From Dryas octopetala (lineage: Eukaryota > Streptophyta > Magnoliopsida > Rosales > Rosaceae), in the NCBI GenBank assembly GCA_963921425.1, contig OY992836.1:12679304-12743303 (forward strand): a DNA stretch of 64,000 bases, given 5' to 3'. Below, piece after piece: positions 35,422 through 45,434 of this stretch. The position numbers and the translations under genes were made by a program. Position 1 is the stretch's first letter, and every line of letters starts with the position of its first letter. The notes beneath the pieces are model-generated. The model had not been told where the DNA came from and did no database searches. It worked only from the letters and a program-made list of their open reading frames with translations.

Positions 35422-35628
35422 ATGAGATTGGAGCTCAAGGATTTGGCCAAACACCCAAATCTTCGCCACCAATGGTTGAACCACCTGCCAGAGCCCAAAC
35501 CACCTGTGCCATGCACCTGTGGGAAAAACCCTCCCGTTCAACCATGTGACGAGTGTGAAACCGAACAGAAGATCTCAGATTGGTATAATTACGTGGGTGT
35601 CAATTCTTCGTCATCGGACTCCGAATAA
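35422..35628 (+). CDS. Small Cys-containing ORF downstream of ORF1 (68 aa)
   Basis: Starts 10 bp after the ORF1 stop, in another frame. It contains PPVPCTCGKNPP and PCDECETEQ, giving C-x-C and C-x-x-C pairs that could bind zinc, and an acidic Ser-rich end. I do not recognise a family. It could be an eroded last exon of the element's gene or a chance frame. Confidence 0.3.
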   Translation: MRLELKDLAKHPNLRHQWLNHLPEPKPPVPCTCGKNPPVQPCDECETEQKISDWYNYVGVNSSSSDSE

Positions 35629-35647
35629 GAACTTCGCTTCATTTTCT

Positions 35648-35770
35648 GTTATGTTGAATGCAGTTGTTGTTGTTGTTTTTTCTTTTAATTATCATGTTGT
35701 TCTTGTTGTTTATGTTGAATGCAGTTGTTGTTGTTTTTTCTTTTAATTATCATGTTGTTCTTGTTGTTTA
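35648..35770. repeat. Tandem duplication of about 60 bp
   Basis: TATGTTGAATGCAGTTGTTG and the following TTTTTTCTTTTAATTATCATG occur twice head to tail, differing in the number of GTT triplets. Confidence 0.85.
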
Positions 35771-36348
35771 TGGTTGTTGAAGTTCCGATGTTGTACAGTT
35801 TATGTTTTCTAATTTATGAAGTTTCCTTATTTTAAATATATTCAATATTGACCTTATTTTAAAAATCTCATTAAAATAAGACCAATGGTATAATTTTTAT
35901 AATTATTTCAGTTTTAAATTATAAATTAAACATTACTTAATCAATATTAGCCATATTTTAAATATGTATAAAATACTGTTACCCAAAATGGGTCACAACA
36001 CCATTACTGTGAGAAATGGGTAACAGCACTATTTGTGACCCAAAATGGGTTTTGGGTAACAAAATTTGGATATCCCCATTGTGGAAGGCCTTAACACAGT
36101 CACACAGAGTCACAGAGTTTGCTTAAGCAGCCCCTTCCCTTACCAAAAAAAAGAGTTTGTTTAAGCAAATGGCCTACACCGACATTCCTAGTCACTCACT
36201 AAACACTACTTCAATTTAGTCTAGTGACCCTAAAAGGCAAAATTTAAGAAAAATCAGTGCCATGCTACAGCTGGATTTTTTTATTATGGGTCTTCGATAT
36301 GGACCATAATAACTCATTCCAATCAATTCCCTACAACAAAAATAAGTA

Positions 36349-36816
36349 AGGTCCGTTGATTTTAGGTACCAAATTATAATGTTTTTTCATTTTAACTACC
36401 AAAATATTTATGTCATTTTATTTTAGATACTAAATTTCAGTTTATGTACCAATTTTAAAAAATATGGTTATATCAAGCTGTGACTGTCTAACAGTCATAA
36501 CTTTTTTATTGATTTGTTGTTTTTTCAATATTTACAAGGCTTAAACTTTACTGTTTAGTCTTTGAGTTATATGACTTTATCCCCCAAGTCTAAATCAAAA
36601 ATATTAAACTCTTAAAAATTTTAAATTTTTATAAATTTGAAACAGTCACAGTTTAATCACAACTGTGATTGTTCGACAGTCACAACTATATAACAAACTG
36701 ATTTGTGACCTAATCCAAAATGTCTTACTCTAGGTTAGTACCTAAACTAAAAAAATTAGTGACTTACTGCTTTATTGAAAAACTATTGATATTTGGTATT
36801 TAATCCTAATTTTCTA
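36349..36816. mobile_element. Mutator-type MITE, copy 2 (468 bp)
   Basis: Perfect 9-bp direct repeat AAATAAGTA at 36340-36348 and 36817-36825. The termini AGGTCCGTTGATTTTAGG and TTTAATCCTAATTTTCTA are imperfect inverted repeats. Very similar to copy 3 (56212-56646). It ends about 360 bp upstream of the LEA_2 start codon. Confidence 0.85.
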
Positions 36817-36841
36817 AAATAAGTAGGTGAAGTGAAGGTTT

Positions 36842-36849
36842 TATATAAT
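36842..36849 (+). promoter_or_regulatory. Possible TATA box of the LEA_2 gene
   Basis: TATATAAT lies 17 bp beyond the target duplication of the MITE and about 330 bp before the LEA_2 start codon. If used, the MITE directly abuts the core promoter. No other TATA-like site stands out before the ATG, and a TATA-less start is possible. Confidence 0.35.
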
Positions 36850-37179
36850 AATAAAATAAAAGAAACCCATTTGATTTATACTTTAATACTAAAAAAATTA
36901 GCAAATGGACAATGCTCTCAGTCAAGTCCTCTCCCCTATTAATTACCCTCCCGGCCTCCCAAGTCCCAATAAATAAACAAAACAACACTTGGAAAAACAA
37001 AAACACAACGTGCAGCACCTTACAACGTACGTTCCAAAGATTCTTAATTTTCTTGATCAAAGCAGTCTTTCATTTCAGTGATTTTTCACTTCTCGTCTTT
37101 TTCTACAGACATAGTCCATCGTATCCCAAAAAAAAAGAAAAAAAGCAAGCATCAGCTCAATCATCCTCAAAATCACACA

Positions 37180-38376
37180 ATGTCGATGCTGGCCAAGACT
37201 GACTCGGAGGTGAGCAGCCTCAGCCAGTCCTCGCCGGCGCGTTCTCCGCCGCGCCAGCCCGTGTACTACGTACAGAGCCCGTCACGCGACTCCCACGATG
37301 GCGGGGAGAAGACCACCAACTCCTTCCACTCGAGCCCAGTCCTGAGCCCAATGGGCTCGCCGCCCCACTCCCACTCCAACTCCTCCCTGGGCCCACACTC
37401 CCGGGAGTCCGCCTCCACCCGCTTCTCCGGCTCCCACCGCAAGCCGGGTGGGTCCCACCGCAAGGGATGGAGGCCGTGGAAGGACCCGTTCGACGCCATT
37501 GAAGAAGAAGGCCTTCTCGACGACGACGGCGCGCGACGTGGCCTCTCCCGCCGCTGCTACTTCCTCGCCTTTGTGGTCGGCTTCTTGGCGCTCTTCTCTC
37601 TGTTTTCTCTGATTCTGTGGGGTGCAAGTCGGCCCCAGAAACCCATCATCGCTATGAAGGTAAATCAAATCAAACATTCAAACCAATTCATTTTCTCCAG
37701 GAAATGTTCCATCTTTCGCTACTAATTGAAATGACATGCATCTTTGTGAAGTGGGTTGTATTTATATGATCCTATATTTCATCATGCAGAGTATTGCATT
37801 CAATCAATTTGTGGTTCAAGCGGGAGAGGATTTCTCAGGGGTGGCCACCAACATGGTGTCCATGAATTCCACAGTCAAGTTCACATTTCGCAACACTGCC
37901 ACATTTTTCGGGGTCCATGTCAAATCCACACCTCTAGATCTCTCCTTTTCCGAGCTCTCTCTAGCCACTGGAACTGTACGAAATTCTTGTGACCATTTTG
38001 TTATACGTGACATTGGAGGGAATCGATTTCTGGATCAATTATTTATTTATTTTTTATGATTTTGGGTTATTGGGTTTTGCAGATTAAGAAATTTTACCAA
38101 TCGAGGAAGAGTGAGAGGGGCATTACAGTAACGTTAATAGGGAGCAATATTCCACTGTATGGTGGAGGAGCGAGCTTGGGGAGTATGAATGGTGCACCCA
38201 CTCAGTCAGTGCCACTGAGGCTTAGCTTCGTGGTCAGGTCGAGAGCTTATGTTTTGGGAAAGCTGGTCAAGCCCAAGTTCTACAAGAGGGTTGAGTGCTC
38301 AGTGGTTATGGACCCTAAGAAGATGAATGTGGCCATTGCGTTCAAGAACAAGTGCACTTACAAAGCAGAGAATTGA
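37180..38376 (+). CDS. LEA_2 (hydroxyproline-rich LEA / NHL-like) single-pass membrane protein
   Basis: Three exons: 37180-37659, 37790-37975 and 38083-38376; 319 residues with phase-0 introns. The GC-rich first exon encodes a Ser/Pro-rich cytosolic head (QPVYYVQSPSRDSHDG, SHRKGWRPWKDPFD), an acidic segment, and a membrane segment (CYFLAFVVGFLALFSLFSLI). The C-terminal half is a LEA_2 domain (TVKFTFRNTATFFGVHV, IKKFYQSRKSERGITVTLIG, ECSVVMDPKKMNVAIAFKNK). YYVQSPSRDSHDGEK is a hallmark of the group including At1g45688, At5g42860 and At2g41990. The molecular role is unknown; relatives are linked to stress or defence. A second ATG two codons in (37186) is an equally good start. Confidence 0.92.
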
Positions 38377-38800
38377 TTAACTTTGATTGATTGTGTTTTT
38401 GGATATCATTAATTGATAAAAAGAAATTAGTTGGTTGTACTCTCTCTGTCTCTGAGTCTTAATATATATAAATAATTTTTTATTAAATATTGGGATTGAA
38501 TTGCATGAATGAATGTGAGTGAGTAAATGAGAATGCAGAGATTTTGTGAGGGTTACAAAGCAGGGCTCAGGATTTGACTGCGGAGATCCGGATCCTGTTG
38601 GCTGACTAGGCTATAAGATTCCGGGAACTGGGAACTTCAGTCCAATACGTGGCATAAATGAAAAAACAGAAAAAATCTGCAAAATGATCTTTTTCCTTTT
38701 TGGCAAAAGCAAAAAAGTTAAGAGAATTGAAATACTGAAATTTAATTCCCATGTTTTCAGAATTCTCAATACCAAGCATATGGAGAGCATTAATTATATA
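38377..38800. other. LEA_2 3' UTR and intergenic DNA
   Basis: Probable 3' UTR to about 38560, then AT-rich sequence with no recognised feature up to the next MITE-like element. Confidence 0.4.
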
Positions 38801-39517
38801 AGGCACGTTTATTTAACCGTAATCAAAATGAGTATAAATTAGAATCAGAGTAAGGAGTAATCGGAGTGAGACATTCTCATTAACGTATTTACTAATTGTC
38901 GAAAATCAGAATAAGAAGCAACATGATTTTCATACACGTGTTTACTTATCTGTAAGAATCAGAATCAAAACCAATTTGATTACTAAAATGCCCTTATATA
39001 AAATTAAATATGTTTTATGATACTCACAATTTTTAAAATGCCTAAAAATAAAGTTTATCTCAAATATTTTGCAAAAAAAATATATATTTTAATTCTTTTT
39101 ATTATGGTGAAGAAAAAAAATTAAAATTATCCCCTCAATTCCCTTTTATTTATGGCGAAGAAAAAAAAATTATATTTATATTAAATTTATTTTTCATACT
39201 TTTATTTATGGTGAAGAAAAAAAATAAAATTATTTAAGGTTGAGGGCAATTTTGTATTTTTCAAAAAAGGGTAAGGGTAGTTTTGGCATGAAAAATTTTA
39301 TTTTCATTCCCTTTTCTCTAATCTGAACCCTCTTATGAAATTCAATTCCTTATTTTATGTGAACCCCACACTCTTTTTTATTCAAAATATATGTGAGTAA
39401 ATAAAGGAATCAGAATGAGAATGACTCTCAAATAAGTAAATACATAAATGAGAATCACTCCCATTCTTTCCATTCCGATTACGAATCCATTTCGATTACG
39501 GATAAATAAATATGCCC
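38801..39517. mobile_element. MITE-like element, about 717 bp
   Basis: The left end (A)GGCACGTTTATTTAACCG and reverse-complemented right end GGGCATATTTATTTATCCG both continue TAATC, an inverted repeat of about 25 bp. The interior repeats GAATCAGAAT-type words and contains three TTTATGGTGAAGAAAAAAA units (39104-39220). The target duplication is unclear (TAA against TGA), so the superfamily is not assigned. Confidence 0.6.
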
Positions 39518-39838
39518 TGATAGGCTGATGGTGTTGCTGCATGGACTGATAAGCATTTTGCTACATCAGAATTCTCAATACAACCAAACTATATATTTTA
39601 CTACATATATGACTGTTCACGGGTTGTCAAGTTGGGGTGGGTATTGGGCTGCTGTGAATTGTGAACAAAATTTTCAAGTGGGCTTATAGCTAATAAGCTC
39701 AGGTCCTCTAGATTAGCCAAGGGTAAGCTGGTGTGGGCTATGCACTGCTGGGTCTTATTTTTAAACTGAAAGTGGCAACCAATAATCATCTAGTCTCGTG
39801 CCATTTAGTTTGAGTTTTGTTGAAGGAGGTTTTAACTT

Positions 39839-40345
39839 GAGTGCTGCTATTTGCACTTTTTTTTTTTTTTGCACACCCTTCTTAATAAAAAAAGAAATAA
39901 AAATCAATGAAAAAAGACTAACACACCTGTCCTTTCTTAACACACCCCAAATCAAACTCTAAAAAAATTTTAGACTCGCACGACCCAGTCTGACCGCGAC
40001 CCGACTTGGCCAGATCTTCGCCGTTCGGCAACCTCCTGACGCGAGATCGGTTGGGATCTCTTCGTCTTGGCGGCGCCGACCTCCCTGTGGGGTCCAATCC
40101 TTCATCCCGCCGCTGTACAATCCGGATCGAAGCTGAGAAGCTTCGACTGCCGCCGGCTTTCTTCTTTGATTTCGATCGTTTTCTTCCACCAATGGAGGGG
40201 GGGGGGGAGGGGCTAGGTGGGTTGGGTAAAGGGGGGGATTGGTCGAGGTGAGGGAGCGGTGTGTTGGACTTTTTCCTTTAGTTTTTTATTTTATTTTAAA
40301 TAAGAGGGTGCAAAAAGAAAAAAATGGTGTGCAAATAGCAGCTCT
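39839..40345. mobile_element. MITE-like element with GC-rich core, about 507 bp
   Basis: The left end GTGCTGCTATTTGCAC and reverse-complemented right end GAGCTGCTATTTGCAC form an inverted repeat that continues through a T-run to GCACACCC/GCACCCTC and TTCTTA/TCTTA. The interior (39965-40255) is markedly GC-rich compared with its surroundings, which suggests captured foreign sequence; I cannot identify a source gene. The target duplication is not clear. Confidence 0.6.
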
Positions 40346-40786
40346 CTTTAAATTTTATAAACGATAGTTATTGATTAATAAAAATACAAAACAAAGAAAC
40401 TGAAAGTGGCAATCCTAATAAACTAGTAGGTTTCGCTAGTTTTGAAATAATGTTAGTGTGATTAGTGTGGCAAGGATTATACTTGTGTTAGTAAATGTGG
40501 GACTTTTAGTTTGTGGAACATTTGACGAGTATCTAGAATAAGAAAGGTTTGTGCAGAGAACAAAAAGTAACATGGTAAAGTTTAAGGTTTAAAATAACTA
40601 AAAGAAATCTCAAACTTTTTTTTCTTCTTTCCAATTGCCTAAAGGCCTCAAACCCCCCCTTTTTTTTTTTTTTTTTTTTTTCTTTCCTTACTTTTTTTCC
40701 TCGTGCCTCTCTCTTCAGTCCTTTTTTTTTTCTTTCCCTCATTTTTTTCCGTGTCTCTTACCTAACCAAGCTTTGTCTTCACTAAA

Positions 40787-41310
40787 TGTAACAACCCAAA
40801 TTTTGGCTTATGGTAATTTTGTTATTTAAATTTTTCAAATTTGTTTTAAGGTTTGTTTAAAGGAATTAGAAATTTCTTTAAATTTATTTTAACTAACTTA
40901 GACCTTTGGTTGTGGTTCTAGAGCTTAGTTGTGTGGAAATAAATTTTAGAAAATGAAAATTCAAGAATTTGACTATTATTATTTTTTTCAGAATTAAATT
41001 ATAAGAGTAGAATTTTTCATAATTTTTTTGAAAGCAATTTGACTATTTTGAGGTTATAGGAAATTAGTACTCATCAATACGAGTTCGTAGAATTTTTCGG
41101 TGAATTATTTGGAGTCTCGAGCTATTTTTGGTGAATTTCTGAAGTTGGAGAAAATAGAAAATATGAAAATTTCGATAATTTCGATAAATTTCGGTAAATT
41201 TCGATAAATTGCGCCGAAATTTTGAAAATTTCGGCGAAATCTTCCCGAAAATTATTAAACATGTGTTTCGATTTCGACACCCTAAAAAAACGAAATTTAA
41301 TTCCTTGGTG
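40787..41310. mobile_element. Ty3/gypsy LTR-like fragment
   Basis: Begins TGTAACAACCCAAATTTTGG, a start typical of plant Ty3/gypsy LTRs (TGTAACGACCC type), and contains ATACGAGTTCGTAGAATTTTTCGG, also common in such LTRs. No second LTR or internal region is present. From about 41160 it passes into TTTCGATAAATTT repeats. Possibly a truncated solo LTR; the right boundary is unknown. Confidence 0.45.
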
Positions 41311-41478
41311 CTAACTAATCTTTTTTTTTATATCAAACTTGTGCTAACTAATCTAGAGTCTATGATAACTTAAAATGTGATTTTGATGAGTTAAATATGT
41401 AAATTTTATAATTCATATAAGTCATATAATACCATATAAAATACATTAATTTTTGTTTACTAAGATATAAAATACATT

Positions 41479-43075
41479 GAGCAAATTATACGTAAGTATC
41501 TCAGGTTTACATCATTTTTCATTAAGGTACTCCAATAAAAAAAAGTTGCATAGACGTATCTCAACTACCTTTTTTGACACTTAGATACTTTCGTCAACTT
41601 TTCCGTCCGCTAGACCGTTATGTTGCCTACATGGCTTAAAAAAATGTTATGTGGACAAAATAAATAATAATAAAATAAAATAAAAGTTAAAAATACAAAT
41701 AATTATTAAAAAAAATTAATAATTAAATTTAAAAAAAAAAACTTAGAGTCCAATTTATTTTATGAATCTTTCTTAGACTAAGAGTGGTAGTGATTTAGGG
41801 TTCTTAATTAAGTCCTTTTATTTTTCTTCTTTGATGTTTTTATGTTAAAACCTAACATGCAGCTTCTACAAAAACCAACTCTACACCCTATGAGAGGAAA
41901 TACCCTTCAAATAGAGGAAAATACCCTTTAAATCGGGAAAAGACTTTATTATAAATTAAAATGATTTTCTTATAAATTATTATGAATTAAAAAAATTTTC
42001 TTATAAATTTTAAAACACTCCCGGTCTCCATCTAAAAACTATTTTTCTAAAGGAGCTAAGCCTAATTATCTAAAAAAAAAAAAAACTCTCTCTACCTCAC
42101 TTCCCCCCACGCCCAGCTACCCCTCCCTTCTGTCGCCTCTCTCCCCGACCACCAACCCGTGACGTGGCACTTTCTCCTCACCCCTTTTCTCTCTCTCTAC
42201 CCCATTATCTCTCCTCGCCCTTTACTTTCTCTATCGGACTTACTCTATCTCTCTCCCTGAAACCCCAGCCCCTCCCTAGCCCGCCTCGACCACCACCCTC
42301 CCCCCTGTGTCCCTCCGAACCCAGCCCAACCTTAGCCACTCACTCTCTCTCCCCGCCCCTTATCTCTCTCTGCCTCACTTTCTCTCCTCGAAACCCCAGC
42401 CCCGACCCCACATCACCACCCAAACCCAATCCAACCCAAACCCAGCCCCTCTTCGCCCCGCCTCGAGCTCCACCCACTCTTCTCGTTCAAATCAGAGAAA
42501 GAGAGAAAAAAAAAGAATGAGAGAGAGTGACATAAAGAGAGAGAAAGAGCTTGTGGCCAGAGAGGGAAAGGGGAAGGGAGGTGGGTGGGTTGGGTGGCCG
42601 ACGCAGGGGAGGAGGATGAAGGAAGGCTCGGGGCTGGGGTTTCGGGGGGGGGGGGGGGAGAGAGAGAGAGAGAGAAAAAAATGAGAGGGGTAGGGAAAAA
42701 GAGTGAAGCAGAGAGAAAGGAGAGGGGAGATGAGCTACAGTTGGCGGTCGATGAAAGAGGCAGCAAGAGGGAGGGGGGAAGTGAGGCAAAAAGGGTTTTT
42801 TTTTTTTTTTTTAATTTAATTATTAATTTTTTGTGTTTAATAATTATTTGTATTTTTAACTTTATTTTATTATTTATTATTTTTTTGTCTACGTGACATT
42901 TTTTAAAGCCACATCAGTATATCATGTAGACAGTTAACGACCTAACAGAATGAAAAGTTGATGGAGGTACGTAAGTGTTAAAAAATGGTAGTTGAAATAC
43001 GTCTATGCAACTTTTTTTATTGGAAATTCAAGTAAAAAACGGTGTAAACTTGAAGTACATACGTGTAATTTGCTC
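41479..43075. mobile_element. Mutator-like element with long TIRs (1.6 kb, non-autonomous)
   Basis: Perfect 9-bp target duplication AAATACATT at 41470-41478 and 43076-43084. The ends begin GAGCAAATTATACGTA and, reverse-complemented, GAGCAAATTACACGTA; the inverted similarity extends about 165-180 bp (shared AAAAAAAGTTGCATAGACGT, TCAACTACC, CATCAACTTTTC-like words). There is no transposase. The core (42070-42790) is C/T- then G/A-rich and contains an inverted duplication: GAAACCCCAGCCC at 42259 and 42390, and its complement at 42631-42643. Confidence 0.85.
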
Positions 43076-43084
43076 AAATACATT

Positions 43085-43638
43085 CAAATAAAACTCGAGG
43101 TTATAATACTAATAGTGTATATATATAAAAATTTAAAAAATAAAATCCTTGACACAAACATGAACCTTTCTCCACCAGCAAACTTTATTTCCCATGAAAA
43201 TGATTTAAATAAATCGACATCTTGCTTTTGTGTAACAACCTATTTAATGATAACTTGACCTATTCAATAGTATTCTCAAGTCTCACCTAAAGCTCTATAA
43301 AATTGATTAAACAAGACATGAATTTTACAGACATTATTATATACCAAATAAGAATCACATTTAAAACGTTCTTCTATGACCAGCCAATCATGTGTACATT
43401 GCTTGTGATCCTAAAATCATTGATTCGTATGCCTCTAATCTAATACTCATGATCAGCATTGATTAATTAAATATGCAAATAATCAATTTGTTTGCTTCTA
43501 ACCATTTTCTTATTTGTACAACTGAAACACATGAAGAATTATCAAACTAACCATTAAATTAAGGGACTAATTAACAAATTCCACATATCATTTGAGATGA
43601 AAGACCAAATTAGTAAGAAGTGAAACACACTTCCAACT
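43085..43638. other. Intergenic DNA
   Basis: AT-rich with no recognised gene or element. Confidence 0.35.
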
Positions 43639-43905
43639 CCAAATTGCAAAGGTGAAAGATGGGTTTTACTACAAGTTGCCTTTTCACCCTAGTGGGTCAA
43701 AGAGAACTTAGAGAGAAGAAAAACACATTGTGAATCCAAATTGCAAAGATGAAAGAAGGTTTTAGTTTTACTACTTCATCTTGTTTCCTCACCCAAGTGG
43801 GTCAAAGTAATTCAGTGAGAACAGAATCACATTTTGATTCCAAATTGCAGAGATGAAAGATGGGTTTTGCTTCAACTTGCCTCTTCACCCAAGTGGGTCA
43901 ATGTG
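43639..43905. repeat. Three tandem units of about 100 bp downstream of the MAPKKK gene
   Basis: Units start near 43639, 43736 and 43840 with CCAAATTGCAAAGRTGAAAGA. Each continues to CACCCAAGTGGGTCAA or a close variant, followed by an A/G-rich linker. The spacing is 97 and 104 bp. Confidence 0.85.
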
Positions 43906-44214
43906 CTAACACAATTTGCAGTAGCACACCATGTTCATGTGGTTAGAAAGAAAAGAATAAGAAGAAGAATATTCTATCACATTCATGTTAAATCTGCAAA
44001 TTTTCTTGGAAAATAATCTGAATTATATATCTCAAGTGGATCAAAAAATTTCTTTACACCAAGTAAGACCAGACTGTTAAAATCATCTGTGTTTGTCCTA
44101 CCCATATTTACAGTCACCAAAAAAGAAAAAAAAAAAAAATCAAAAAGTGATTGAATCAGAAGCTTCCTCTGTTCTACCTCTTCTCCTACTCTGCCTCAAA
44201 ACCATCCAATTCAA

Positions 44215-45282
44215 TCACCTAACTGTGACCCAATTGTCGGTAACCGACAATTCGGGCGTCTCCGCCGTCACCAGCTGGCGCAACCGGTCCGCCGCCGCAA
44301 CAAAACTCTTTCTCGACGACCAATCGAAGCTCGAATTCAAATCCCTCCCAAACAAGTCCTCAATTTCTGGCTCAATTTCTGAACTCGTTATCAAAGATGG
44401 CATCGAAACCCAATCCGGGAAATCAAAGACCCCTCTCGGCGATTCAGACAACTCGTCGTCGTCGGATTCCTCCAACAAAACGGCATCGTTGGAGACAAAG
44501 GGGTGGTTCAAAAGCATCTCAGCTGTCCATCGCTTTCTGGGGTCCTTCACAAAACACTTCAAAACAAAGTCCTTGCCTTCTTCACACAACTCCTCTGGAA
44601 TTTGTGGCAATTCATCACCTCCAATTCTGATCAAAAGCTTGAACACGTTCGAACCCGGTTTGTGATTCCAGACCGATTTTCCAGTCACCATCTCGGCGAC
44701 TAAGCACCCGAGAGCCCAAATGTCCGCCGGCGACTCGTACTCGTTCTCGTTCACCGACTCCGGAGACATGTACAGAGGCGTGCCTCTGACTTCGACTCTG
44801 TTTTCGACCGGCCCTGCCTTCTTCGCCAATCCAAAGTCTGCAATTTTGGCCACGCCATTGTCGAAAACAAGAACGTTCTCGAGCTTCACATCGCAGTGAA
44901 CAAACCCTTTTGCGTGAACGCGACGAAGCCCTTTGAGCACCGCCCTCGTGTATTTTTGAACCTCTGCCTCCGGCAACCGGCCGCCATTTTTCTTGAGCTG
45001 ATCGGCCAAGCTACCTCCGCTCGCGTACTCTAAAATCAGATTGTACAATCCGACGCCGTTTTCGACGCTGTTGTCGTCTCCAAAGCAGCGAATGATTTGT
45101 GGGCAAGCTCCGATTTGGTCCAGAACCTGCTTCTCGTTCTTGAGCGAAGCAGAGATTAAGGTCTCCGAGGACTTCACGGCCATCAATGGAGGGAGTGAAT
45201 TAGCAGAAGGGTTTCTGGGTCTTGCTGAGCTGACGGTGGCGAAGCTTCCATGGCCTAGTTCTTCTCCTCGAATCCACTCCAT
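44215..45282 (-). CDS. MAPKKK19: MAPKKK17-20-type protein kinase (MEKK-like)
   Basis: Single exon, 355 residues from the ATG at 45282 (MEWIRGEELGHGSF). The open frame extends 39 codons further upstream but begins at a non-ATG codon, so 45282 is the first possible start. Motifs: glycine loop GHGSFATV, catalytic Lys37 in MAVK, Glu in NEKQVL, HCDVKLENVL with Asp131, DFG at 149-151, GTPLYMSPESV, DIWALGCLVAEM, and an acidic Ser-rich tail after about residue 270. Cys in place of Arg in HRD (HCD) and this short layout are typical of the plant MAPKKK13-21 group, whose members MAPKKK17/18 act in ABA signalling and MAPKKK20 in stress and microtubule control. The symbol is inferred from synteny with At5g67080. 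Confidence 0.9.
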   Translation of the reverse strand: MEWIRGEELGHGSFATVSSARPRNPSANSLPPLMAVKSSETLISASLKNEKQVLDQIGACPQIIRCFGDDNSVENGVGLYNLILEYASGGSLADQLKKNGGRLPEAEVQKYTRAVLKGLRRVHAKGFVHCDVKLENVLVFDNGVAKIADFGLAKKAGPVENRVEVRGTPLYMSPESVNENEYESPADIWALGCLVAEMVTGKSVWNHKPGSNVFKLLIRIGGDELPQIPEELCEEGKDFVLKCFVKDPRKRWTAEMLLNHPFVSNDAVLLEESDDDELSESPRGVFDFPDWVSMPSLITSSEIEPEIEDLFGRDLNSSFDWSSRKSFVAAADRLRQLVTAETPELSVTDNWVTVR

Positions 45283-45426
45283 GAGTGAGTTCTTGGTGAA
45301 ATCTTGGATGGGTTTCAGAGCAAATTGTGAAGGTTTTGTTGGGTTGCTTTGGGAGGAAGAAAGAAGACAGAGATCATAACCTGAATGTAAAGCTAACACT
45401 TTTGAGCAGCCTCCGCTTGATATGCC

Positions 45427-45434
45427 CTTTTATA
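45427..45434 (-). promoter_or_regulatory. Likely TATA box of the MAPKKK gene
   Basis: TATAAAAG on the minus strand, about 145-150 bp upstream of the start codon at 45282. Confidence 0.5.

Larger units (their letters stand above)
33655..36090 (+). mobile_element. PIF/Harbinger-like element carrying ORF1 only (2.4 kb)
   Basis: The left end is GGCCTACCACAGTG and the reverse-complemented right end is GGCCTTCCACAATG. TTA flanks both sides (33652-33654 and 36091-36093). Subterminal regions on both sides repeat GTTACCCAAAA, CCCATTTTGGGT and related palindromic units. It encodes a SANT/Myb-like protein but no DDE transposase could be found, so it must depend on a transposase supplied elsewhere. Confidence 0.82.

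Noticed and set aside
37220-37677. Antisense open frames of 77-135 codons
   Set aside because: Shadows of the GC-rich first exon of the LEA_2 gene.
42164-42896. Several overlapping Pro/Ser- and Gly/Arg-rich open frames of 100-125 codons on both strands
   Set aside because: They lie in the C/T- and G/A-rich core of the MULE; low-complexity composition keeps all frames open. No domain, signal or codon bias supports a gene.
43639-43905. CRISPR-like array
   Set aside because: Units are about 100 bp, imperfect and without unique spacers, in a plant nuclear sequence; it is a simple tandem repeat.
45283-45399. 39-residue N-terminal extension of the MAPKKK
   Set aside because: The extension begins at GTG and has no ATG before 45282. 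The kinase family starts at the MEW-type methionine.
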